Shown here one piece after another: positions 1 to 4,493 of a stretch of DNA of 5,622 nucleotides. Location of the stretch: contig QEXZ01000105.1 of NCBI GenBank assembly GCA_003160755.1, positions 1 to 5,622 on the forward strand. Direction: 5' to 3'. Origin of the DNA: Methanomicrobiales archaeon. Its GTDB lineage: Archaea > Halobacteriota > Syntropharchaeia > Alkanophagales > Methanospirareceae. The notes beneath the pieces are model-generated. The model saw only the letters and a program-made list of their open reading frames with translations. It was not told the DNA's origin and did no database searches. Made by a program: the position numbers and the translations under genes. The stretch's first letter is position 1; each line of letters begins with the position of its first letter.

Positions 1-2
1 TT

Positions 3-695
3 CACGGGCTGGATTTTGTCAATGGTAAAGTCGTTATAACAGAAAAGGGAATACTACCTGCGGAATATTTGCTCTTTTCTCGTTTCTTGATGTATCCTAC
101 GGTTTATAAACATCACACGAGTCGAATAGCACAGTTGATGTTTTCGAAAGCACTGGAGTATTTCGTCAAATCGAAATCTGAATCTGAGGATCACATCCGG
201 CAATACGCATTGGCATTAAGAAAAATGGACGATTCGGAAATAAACGTTGCGCTGCGGAATGCGAAAGGCTACCCGGAGGAGATGGTGGAACTGATAAACA
301 AGCGGCAACTGTTCAAACGTGCGGTATATAAAGGCATAATTGAGCTAAATGAGGATGTAGCAACACAACTGAGTGAAGAAAAGCGAAGAAAAGAAATAGA
401 AGTGGAAATAAGCAAGCGAGCGGGTGTGGACGAGAAATACGTTATACTGGACTTTCAAGGAGAAAAAGGAGATGAATTAAAAGAAAGCGTGGCGAAAGTT
501 GTCGTTGATAAGCCCATACAGGGTTTACAGGGTCGAGAGCAGAGTGCACGAGAAATCAAGAGTTTACATGAGGTTTCATCGCTCGTGTCAATGCTCAGTC
601 AGGCGTTCCGAGAAAATTATAAAGTGGGCGTTTACACACCTGCGAGATACCGCGAAGAAGTGAAAAAAGCCGCGGAGATGGTTCTATGGCCTTAA
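3..695 (+). CDS. HD-superfamily phosphohydrolase (COG1078/dNTPase-like), C-terminal part, 5' end outside window
   Basis: The open frame runs in from the left edge with no start, so 230 C-terminal residues are visible. The segment at residues about 8-50 (NGKVVITEKG, then AEYLLFSRFLMYPTVYKHHTSR) matches the region that follows the HD catalytic core in archaeal and bacterial COG1078 proteins, relatives of SAMHD1 and dGTPase that hydrolyse nucleotide triphosphates. The metal-binding HD residues lie upstream of the window and cannot be checked. The remainder is helical and rich in Lys and Glu, ending in WP. It is the only plus-strand gene in the left part and is convergent with the AbiE operon, with a 185-bp repeat-bearing spacer between. 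No T-tract terminator follows the stop. The family call is from remembered motif similarity; the exact substrate is unknown. Confidence 0.75.
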   Translation, partial: HGLDFVNGKVVITEKGILPAEYLLFSRFLMYPTVYKHHTSRIAQLMFSKALEYFVKSKSESEDHIRQYALALRKMDDSEINVALRNAKGYPEEMVELINKRQLFKRAVYKGIIELNEDVATQLSEEKRRKEIEVEISKRAGVDEKYVILDFQGEKGDELKESVAKVVVDKPIQGLQGREQSAREIKSLHEVSSLVSMLSQAFRENYKVGVYTPARYREEVKKAAEMVLWP

Positions 696-740
696 AAGAA
701 GCAATGCAGGGCACTACCTAAAATATAGTCTGCGATTTAT

Positions 741-828
741 CACCGCGGAGAGGAGAGCGCCGAGCACGCGGAGCTTTTAATCTGTGTCTATAAGTTATGT
801 CTCTGCGTTCTTTGTATGCTCTACGGTG
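741..828. repeat. Imperfect palindromic repeat with 10-12-nt internal periodicity
   Basis: The outer arms CACCGCGGAG (741-750) and CTCTACGGTG (819-828) pair at 8 of 10 positions. The inner blocks CGCGGAG (767-773) and CTCTGCG (801-807) pair at 6 of 7, and the odd pair would be a G-U wobble in RNA. The left arm is built of GCGGAG/GCCGAG/GCGGAG units and the right arm of CTCTGCG/GCTCTACG units spaced about 11 nt apart. It lies in the spacer between two convergent genes, so it could be a bidirectional terminator or an extragenic palindromic repeat. I see no coding capacity in 696-880. Confidence 0.6.
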
Positions 829-880
829 AATTTTAATGATTTATCAATTTCACTGGAAAATTCGACTGTGCCGCTATAGG

Positions 881-1651
881 TTACATAATGCCCTCACCCA
901 CAGCTTTATAAACCTCCTCAAAGCGAGGTAACGTACCAATCACCAGCGGCTTTAGTTCTGATTGCCAATAATCCTCTTTCCCTTTTATCCTCTCTATAAA
1001 CACATCCTTTTCAAAAACCTTATCATAATACCTTAATTTCTCATTGGCCAAGCTTAAATCAAACCGTATCCCTTTCCTGAGCAGGAACCACAGGTCATAA
1101 ATGTCCCTCGCCCTGTTTCTTGTGAGAATTGCTCGAACTTTCTCTGCCATGATTTCCTCCGTATTCAGCACGACAACGAAAAACGGTAGAATGTCGGTAT
1201 AGTTCGCATCTAACTCGATAACGTCCGGTTTTTTCTTTACTTCTTCTCTCTTGCTTATTTCAACCCGTACAAAGCTTCTTTCTATTTCCTTTGTAAATAA
1301 AGGTCCCTTCGCACCCACTCTGAATGAAAACGAGATTTCACCGTCATTCAATATCCGTATTTCTGAATCAATGCCGTAAACTTCCAAATCCTTTTTTACT
1401 GCCATTGGCAGATTTCTCAATCCCTCTCTCTTTCTCTTTCCCTTTCTCAGCATGAATGTAAAATCTAAATCCTCTGAGAATCTGTTCAAGCCACGAAAAA
1501 ACCACAGGCTTGTCCCACCATTAAATGCTAACTCGTTTGTAGTTGCACATATGCTCCTCAAGACCAGTGTCTGAATATAGTGCTTTTCCTGCTGGAATGC
1601 CTTAAGCCCGTTCAATTTCGCTAACCTTATTAAATCCTCCTTCAGTATCAT
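881..1651 (-). CDS. abiEii: AbiEii-type nucleotidyltransferase toxin (type IV toxin-antitoxin)
   Basis: This 256-residue protein carries the full AbiEii/DUF1814 motif set. Motif I is GGTS at residues 45-48 followed by RFSEDLDF, giving the metal-binding D61-x-D63 of a DNA polymerase-beta-like nucleotidyltransferase. Motif II is VRVEISKR at about 128-135 (K134). Motif III is the EEIMAEKVRAIL helix at about 165-176, and motif IV is RDIYDLWFLL at 182-191. Characterised relatives use nucleoside triphosphates to stop growth, and the related MenT toxins add nucleotides to tRNA acceptor ends. The target here is unknown. The ATG follows the antitoxin stop directly with no gap, and GAGGTG nine bases upstream, inside the last antitoxin codons, can serve as ribosome binding site, so translation is probably coupled. 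No truncation or missing catalytic residue is visible. Phage defence or addiction are the likely roles. Confidence 0.88.
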   Translation of the reverse strand: MILKEDLIRLAKLNGLKAFQQEKHYIQTLVLRSICATTNELAFNGGTSLWFFRGLNRFSEDLDFTFMLRKGKRKREGLRNLPMAVKKDLEVYGIDSEIRILNDGEISFSFRVGAKGPLFTKEIERSFVRVEISKREEVKKKPDVIELDANYTDILPFFVVVLNTEEIMAEKVRAILTRNRARDIYDLWFLLRKGIRFDLSLANEKLRYYDKVFEKDVFIERIKGKEDYWQSELKPLVIGTLPRFEEVYKAVGEGIM

Positions 1652-2362
1652 TTAATCAAGCACCTCGTTCACGTAAATCCTCCATTTACTGTCAAATTCT
1701 CCTTTCGCCTTTATGCTTGGGTTCAGTTTATAGGTGCTTTTATTTTTTGGTCTCAAGTCGTGCTTCATCCCAACCAAATCGAGTAAATATCCCAATCGCC
1801 GTCCCACCGCCTCACTTTTGCTCATTTTCGCATATTCTATTAATCTTCTCACGTCCATGTCAGCACCTTCTTTTAAAATATCAAACACATCAACTAATCG
1901 GCAATACCTCGGGAGATAAAGACAGTCTATTATCGCTTTTTCTACATCTGCGAGCACAACATAAGAACTCTCTTTCCTCACCTTCTTATATCCAAACATC
2001 ATTGCTCGCTTCAATGTGACAAAATGAACGTCCATCTCGAATATCGCGGCGATTTGCTTCCTTTTCTTTGGCGTTACAATAAAAATCCGGTCTATTACCT
2101 GCTGAATTTTTCCGTGAAGATACAATGCGGTAATAAAAGAGATATAAGAGGGTGGATATAACTGACTTGAGATGATGAAAGGGTCCTGGGAAAGAGATAT
2201 AAAACCCTTCATGGGTTTGAAAATCATACCACGTTTATATAATCTGCTTATCATGACGTAAACTCCGCTTCCATTTAAGCCCGTGATTTTTGCTATGTCC
2301 TTAGGTGTGAAGACCGCTTTTCTGCTCTTTCTCAGCGTTTCAACCACTTCATAAGATTTCAT
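1652..2362 (-). CDS. abiEi: AbiEi-type antitoxin and autorepressor
   Basis: This is a 236-residue protein. Residues about 1-58 form a winged helix-turn-helix: VFTPKDIAKITGLN, then the recognition helix region GSGVYVMISRLYKRGMI, then a wing at KGFISLS. The C-terminal part has typical AbiEi features, PSYISFITALYLHG at 71-84 and the EKAIIDCLYLPRY segment at 141-153. In characterised AbiE systems the antitoxin neutralises AbiEii without forming a stable complex, and its N-terminal domain represses the operon by binding inverted repeats at the promoter. The gene order here, antitoxin first and toxin second with no gap, is the usual one. The start at 2362 is supported by a TATA box centred about 26 bp upstream, which would give a leaderless transcript, and by the absence of a Shine-Dalgarno sequence. 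A 16-bp palindrome just upstream is the likely operator. Confidence 0.85.
   Translation of the reverse strand: MKSYEVVETLRKSRKAVFTPKDIAKITGLNGSGVYVMISRLYKRGMIFKPMKGFISLSQDPFIISSQLYPPSYISFITALYLHGKIQQVIDRIFIVTPKKRKQIAAIFEMDVHFVTLKRAMMFGYKKVRKESSYVVLADVEKAIIDCLYLPRYCRLVDVFDILKEGADMDVRRLIEYAKMSKSEAVGRRLGYLLDLVGMKHDLRPKNKSTYKLNPSIKAKGEFDSKWRIYVNEVLD
1661..1666 (-). promoter_or_regulatory. Ribosome binding site for abiEii inside abiEi
   Basis: GAGGTG on the minus strand sits nine bases before the toxin ATG and is encoded by the final codons of the antitoxin gene. The stop TAA and the ATG are contiguous. The toxin therefore has its own initiation signal but is positioned for coupling to antitoxin translation. 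Confidence 0.6.
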
Positions 2363-2384
2363 AATAACCAGTTTTGCATTTGTC

Positions 2385-2392
2385 TATATAAA
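2385..2392 (-). promoter_or_regulatory. TATA box of the abiEi-abiEii operon
   Basis: TTTATATA on the minus strand, preceded by an A-rich stretch (AAAGAAAAA) suitable as a BRE. Its centre lies about 26 bp from the antitoxin ATG, the usual archaeal TATA-to-start distance, so the message is predicted to be leaderless or nearly so. Confidence 0.65.
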
Positions 2393-2406
2393 TTTTTCTT
2401 TAAATC

Positions 2407-2422
2407 TTATCAAATTTGATAA
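2407..2422. promoter_or_regulatory. Perfect 16-bp palindrome, candidate AbiEi operator
   Basis: TTATCAAATTTGATAA is a perfect inverted repeat with no spacer. It lies about 15 bp upstream of the AbiE TATA box and just beyond the expected BRE. AbiEi proteins are known to bind inverted repeats in their own promoters, so this is the obvious candidate site. Binding here is inferred from position and symmetry; an AT-rich palindrome of this length could arise without function. Confidence 0.5.
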
Positions 2423-2526
2423 TAAAAAGTGGAGAATAAATGTGTTTCTGTAGCGAACATAAAAAACCACGAGATTTTACAAGATTAATACAACACTTTT
2501 TCTTTTTTTAAATAATCTCGTGAAAT

Positions 2527-2543
2527 AAACCCTTTCAGGGTTT
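2527..2543. repeat. Perfect 7-bp hairpin with 3-nt loop
   Basis: AAACCCT-ttc-AGGGTTT is a perfect stem-loop inside the composite repeat, seven bases before the next hairpin stem begins. Read on the minus strand, it lies in the 3' untranslated region of rps6e. Confidence 0.6.
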
Positions 2544-2549
2544 GCGGGA

Positions 2550-2566
2550 CGTGGGCAGAGCCCACG
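2550..2566. repeat. Perfect GC-rich 7-bp hairpin with 3-nt loop
   Basis: CGTGGGC-aga-GCCCACG is a perfect stem-loop. On the minus strand it lies about 43 bases after the rps6e stop and is followed by the second hairpin, so the pair could stabilise the 3' end of the rps6e message. No T-run follows on the minus strand, so it does not look like a standard archaeal terminator. Confidence 0.6.
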
Positions 2567-2608
2567 ATGTGTAATCGGGTGGTTAATAATTTTCGGAATG
2601 GCTATAAT

Positions 2609-3007
2609 CTACTTCTCCTTTTCCGCTTCTTCCTCCTTCCCAAATATCTCTTCAATCGGTTTCGCCCCGTACTCCTTTATCTTCACATTTATCTGCGATA
2701 TCTCCGGTGATATTTCGTTGCCTCTGACCGACTTCCTTCTCCTCTTTCCCTTCTCTTTTGGTTGGTAGCCGGGTGGCGAAGTAATTAAGATTCTCTTCCT
2801 TACAGCGCCCGACACGTCTTTTCGCATCGGTGTGCCATCCGTATCCGAGCCACCGCGTATTTCCAATCCATAACCACCCAAGCCTAAAATATCCGCATCC
2901 ACAACGTCGCCTACTCGTTTACCAATGAATAAAGCACTCGCTTCCGTATCCTTACCTTCTACCTTATATGCCTTCCCTGTTTTCGGGTCACTTATCACTA
3001 CTTGCAT
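2609..3007 (-). CDS. rps6e: 30S ribosomal protein S6e
   Basis: This 132-residue protein shows the hallmark S6e sequence: VISDPKTGKAYKVE at residues 4-17, IGKRVGDVVDADILGLGGY at 28-46, IRGGSDTDGTPMRKDV at 50-65, RKRILI, GYQPKEKGKRRRKSVRGN and ISPEISQINVKI. Archaea and eukaryotes have it in the small ribosomal subunit and bacteria lack it. The length is typical for archaea, with a short acidic/basic tail ending in EKEK. The ATG at 3007 is supported by GGAG six bases upstream within AAAGGAGA. The gene stands alone here, with no ribosomal neighbour in the window, and is bracketed by inverted copies of a repeat, one of them only nine bases beyond its stop codon. Confidence 0.97.
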   Translation of the reverse strand: MQVVISDPKTGKAYKVEGKDTEASALFIGKRVGDVVDADILGLGGYGLEIRGGSDTDGTPMRKDVSGAVRKRILITSPPGYQPKEKGKRRRKSVRGNEISPEISQINVKIKEYGAKPIEEIFGKEEEAEKEK

Positions 3008-3013
3008 TTTGTT

Positions 3014-3047
3014 CTCCTTTCTCTTTTCATTTTATATCCTTATTAAA
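3014..3047 (-). promoter_or_regulatory. rps6e promoter region and ribosome binding site
   Basis: On the minus strand TTTAATAA (3047-3040) and ATATAAAA (3037-3030) are two TATA-like elements, followed by the Shine-Dalgarno GGAG (3017-3014). If the distal element is used, transcription would start near 3017, leaving a leader of about ten bases. The proximal one would put the start at the ATG and make the Shine-Dalgarno useless, so the distal box is preferred. An out-of-frame ATG at 3030-3028 is not a start for this gene. Confidence 0.45.
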
Positions 3048-3055
3048 CCATGGTC

Positions 3056-3110
3056 ATTCCGAAAAATAACCACAAGATTACACAGATTTACACAGATTTT
3101 TTCTTTTTGT
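3056..3110 (+). repeat. Dispersed repeat end with three 10-nt tandem units and T-tract
   Basis: It begins ATTCCGAAAAATAAC and continues with CACAAGATTA (3071-3080), CACAGATTTA (3081-3090) and CACAGATTTT (3091-3100), three units of exactly ten bases, then a TTTTTTCTTTTT run. The first 29 bases match the right end of the 2452-2599 element in opposite orientation: about 25 identical bases, two mismatches and a 3-base gap. No clear closing arm was found downstream, so this looks like a solo or decayed half. Confidence 0.6.
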
Positions 3111-3222
3111 CGGGCAGGGCAGGTGGACTATTTTTAGCGGCATTGCTCCTTTCATCCGTGTCAATAATTTATTTTCTGTTTTCTTGTTTTTTTTCTTTTA
3201 GCACAGGTTTTCTTTTTTTCTT
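3111..3222. other. Pyrimidine-rich intergenic spacer without recognisable gene
   Basis: On the plus strand this stretch is dominated by T and C runs (for example TTGTTTTTTTTCTTTT near 3184-3198). The short open frames crossing it encode low-complexity Phe/Ser/Leu-rich peptides with no initiation signal. I see no tRNA, conserved RNA or promoter here. Confidence 0.5.
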
Positions 3223-3240
3223 AAAAAAGAAAAAGTGTTG
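3223..3240 (-). terminator. T-tract terminator of the nikR-like gene
   Basis: Directly after the stop codon the minus strand reads CAACAC then TTTTTCTTTTTT. Long interrupted T runs are the usual archaeal intrinsic termination signal. The same 18 bases occur on the plus strand at 2491-2508 inside the composite repeat, so the terminator may have been supplied by, or shared with, a repeat element. Confidence 0.55.
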
Positions 3241-3624
3241 TTAGGCCACAATCAACTTAACATAGTCCATTTTCCCACTTGCTCGGAACAACCCGACCAG
3301 CTGTTTTATCCGAGCAGCGTCACCCTCTAAAATGAACACCTCGAGACATTTATCTTCTCGCAAGTGGTTATGAATCTGAGTGCTTATGATGTCTTCGTAT
3401 TTGTGCTTTATCTCGGTTACCGTTCCCTCCACTTTCTGCGTATGAATAAGCAAAAGCACAGAGTTCAGTCTGCCTTCCAAATTCTCTTTCTCTCTGTTGT
3501 CCGCGAGCAGCATTCTCGCTCCGGCTCTCATTACTTCTGACCTTCCGGAGAACCCGAGCTCTTGTTGAAATTTGTCTATTTCATTCAATATATCGTCGGT
3601 TAACGAGATGCTGATTATGGTCAT
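3241..3624 (-). CDS. nikR: NikR-family nickel-responsive ribbon-helix-helix regulator
   Basis: This 127-residue protein has an N-terminal ribbon-helix-helix (residues about 2-40: ISISLTDDILNEIDKF, then GFSGRSEVMRAGARMLL) and a C-terminal ACT-like domain (about 54-127). H74, H85, H87 and C93 have the same 11-2-6 spacing as the square-planar nickel ligands H76, H87, H89 and C95 of Escherichia coli NikR, and the family signature HNHLREDKCLEVFILEG is intact. NikR tetramers bind operator DNA when loaded with nickel and usually repress nickel uptake genes. Residue 3 of the DNA-binding strand is Ile where E. coli has Arg, so its operator probably differs. The gene is divergent from a membrane protein gene with 129 bp between starts and is followed at once by a T-tract. 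NikR membership is secure; nickel as the true ligand is inferred from conserved residues. Confidence 0.85.
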   Translation of the reverse strand: MTIISISLTDDILNEIDKFQQELGFSGRSEVMRAGARMLLADNREKENLEGRLNSVLLLIHTQKVEGTVTEIKHKYEDIISTQIHNHLREDKCLEVFILEGDAARIKQLVGLFRASGKMDYVKLIVA

Positions 3625-3654
3625 TTTCTTTGATTATTTACCCTTTTTGCTTTT

Positions 3655-3662
3655 GTTTTAAA
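3655..3662 (-). promoter_or_regulatory. TATA box of the nikR-like gene
   Basis: TTTAAAAC on the minus strand, centred about 35 bp before the ATG, predicts a start near 3633 and a leader of about nine bases. The left arm of the GTTTCTTT dyad lies directly upstream, in the BRE position. Confidence 0.45.
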
Positions 3663-3666
3663 AAAA

Positions 3667-3700
3667 GTTTCTTTGGTAAAGCTTTCTTTTTTAAAGAAAC
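3667..3700. promoter_or_regulatory. Dyad GTTTCTTT-N18-AAAGAAAC, candidate regulator site
   Basis: Perfect 8-bp half-sites at 3667-3674 and 3693-3700 are separated by 18 bp in the divergent nikR/membrane-protein control region. Widely spaced dyads are the form NikR operators take (E. coli: 6-bp halves with 16 bp between). Here the centre-to-centre distance is 26 bp rather than 22, so the fit is not exact. One half abuts the nikR TATA box, which would suit autoregulation. Confidence 0.4.
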
Positions 3701-3702
3701 AT

Positions 3703-3715
3703 TTGTTATTAACAA
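3703..3715. promoter_or_regulatory. Inverted repeat TTGTTA-T-TAACAA, candidate operator
   Basis: A perfect 6-bp inverted repeat with a 1-bp centre ends five bases before the TATA box of the membrane protein gene, covering the expected BRE. A repressor bound here would block TFB/TBP loading. It is a second candidate for the NikR-like site; the region is AT-rich, so chance symmetry is possible. Confidence 0.35.
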
Positions 3716-3719
3716 TTTG

Positions 3720-3727
3720 TTTAAATA
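3720..3727 (+). promoter_or_regulatory. TATA box of the membrane protein gene
   Basis: TTTAAATA centred about 30 bp before the ATG at 3754 predicts a start near 3750 and an almost leaderless message. This supports 3754 rather than a start further upstream. Confidence 0.55.
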
Positions 3728-3753
3728 CTATTAATATTATCAGAAAAATAGGG

Positions 3754-4422
3754 ATGATGCAGATTAACGAATATGTAAATGCTTTCAGGATGAGGATACA
3801 TGAATCATCGAAGCTAATCACCAAAGAATTACTGAGGCATGTCCCTTTCACTTCTTTTGGCGTCGTTACAGGAATTGCTATCCTGCTTTTGGCAATTTAC
3901 CACCCGTCCATTGCTTCTGTTTCATATACCCTTTTCTATATCCTCCATCCGATTCACGTGCTGTTAAGCGCGCTCGTGACTGCGGGTATGTACAGATTAC
4001 ACGGTGGAAAAGGCTGGATGGTGTTTTTAATTGGTTACACCGGGTCTATTGGCATAGCTACGATAAGCGATTCACTCGTGCCCTACGCAGGAGAGATATT
4101 ACTTCAACTACCCAACACCGGGATTCATATAGGTTTTATAGAAAAGTGGTGGCTTATAAACCCTCTTGCTCTTATTGGCGTTGCAATCGCTTATTGGAGA
4201 CCTACAACCAAGTTCCCACATGCGGGACACGTGCTGTTGAGCACATGGGCATCAGCATTTCATATTCTTATGGCATTGGGTGCGATGGTAAATTGGATGG
4301 TCTTCATCGTTATAGGCTTGTTTTTATTCCTCTCGGTTTGGCTTCCTTGCTGCCTGAGCGACATAATCTTCCCGCTTTTGTTTGTTAAAGAGGACAATAG
4401 CAACGGCAATAACAATCTTTAA
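3754..4422 (+). CDS. Histidine-rich membrane protein of about six helices with duplicated HxxHVLLS motif; candidate NikR-controlled metal transporter
   Basis: I do not recognise this 222-residue protein as a named family. A short charged N-terminus (about 1-30) precedes roughly six hydrophobic segments near residues 33-50, 56-80, 88-111, 132-148, 157-178 and 180-211. The motif HxxHVLLS occurs at 65-72 and again at 156-163, each followed after 40-46 residues by SD-x3-P or SD-x3-FP (105-110 and 202-207), so the protein looks like two related three-helix halves. H65, H68, H83, H125, H156, H159, H170, C199, C200, D106 and D203 are possible metal ligands. It is divergent from the NikR-like gene and is followed 71 bp later by a 55-codon membrane protein gene. 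Nickel uptake is the favoured role by context; a sensor or efflux role is not excluded. A frame extension to a TTG at 3673 is rejected because it would cover the promoter; the Met at 3757 is an alternative start. Confidence 0.75.
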   Translation: MMQINEYVNAFRMRIHESSKLITKELLRHVPFTSFGVVTGIAILLLAIYHPSIASVSYTLFYILHPIHVLLSALVTAGMYRLHGGKGWMVFLIGYTGSIGIATISDSLVPYAGEILLQLPNTGIHIGFIEKWWLINPLALIGVAIAYWRPTTKFPHAGHVLLSTWASAFHILMALGAMVNWMVFIVIGLFLFLSVWLPCCLSDIIFPLLFVKEDNSNGNNNL

Positions 4423-4473
4423 ATCAGGGGTTGCAAATAGAAACATTTTTATTATAATAAGAGAAATAAGATT

Positions 4474-4481
4474 AGGAGGTG
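4474..4481 (+). promoter_or_regulatory. Strong Shine-Dalgarno before the 55-codon gene
   Basis: AGGAGGTG is a full anti-16S match, with 12 bases between it and the ATG at 4494; a weaker AAGG (4486-4489) lies closer. In-frame stop TAA at 4482-4484 rules out any earlier start in this frame. It is the strongest ribosome binding site in the window. An AT-rich run (TTTTTATTATAATAA, 4446-4460) could be a separate TATA box, but co-transcription with the upstream gene is as likely. Confidence 0.6.
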
Positions 4482-4493
4482 TAAAAGGAAAAG

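Larger units (their letters stand above)
2452..2599. repeat. Composite hairpin-rich intergenic repeat (MITE-like), about 148 bp
   Basis: The left end reads inward as CGAACATAAAAAACCACGAG, then ATTTTACA. The right end, read on the minus strand from 2599, is ATTCCGAAAATTATTAACC, then ACCCGATTACACA. The ends share CGAA...AACCAC..GATT..ACA, making imperfect terminal inverted repeats. Inside are CACGAGATT (2468-2476) with its exact complement at 2514-2522, the T-rich run at 2491-2509, and two perfect short hairpins at 2527-2543 and 2550-2566. No open frame of interest lies inside. It occupies most of the gap between the AbiE promoter and the end of rps6e. Outer limits are approximate, and no target-site duplication was recognised. 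Confidence 0.55.

Noticed and set aside
696..880. tRNA or small structured RNA in the GC-rich spacer
   Set aside because: The stem can be drawn, but there is no cloverleaf, no T-loop consensus GTTCRA in place, and the symmetry is fully explained by the palindromic repeat.
1717..2019. Plus-strand open frames opposite the antitoxin gene (including 1734-1919)
   Set aside because: They lie wholly on the antisense strand of abiEi, have no ribosome binding site, and encode Ser/His/Leu-rich sequence without domain features.
2452..3110. Possible CRISPR array from the repeated AACCAC/CACAGATT units
   Set aside because: Units are about 10 nt, unspaced or in inverted orientation, with no regular unique spacers and no cas genes nearby.
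2925..3244. Plus-strand frames 2925-3137 and 3050-3244
   Set aside because: The first overlaps the rps6e N-terminus antisense. The second runs through repeats and T-rich spacer, giving low-complexity Phe/Ser/Lys peptides; no start signal supports either.
3673..3753. Upstream extension of the membrane protein gene to a TTG at 3673
   Set aside because: The extension would translate the candidate operator and the TATA box at 3720-3727; the ATG at 3754 fits the expected transcription start.
3621..3851. Minus-strand frame of 76 codons overlapping the divergent promoter region
   Set aside because: It would cover both promoters and the start of the membrane protein gene and encodes a biased Ile/Lys/Phe sequence, an artefact of AT-rich DNA.
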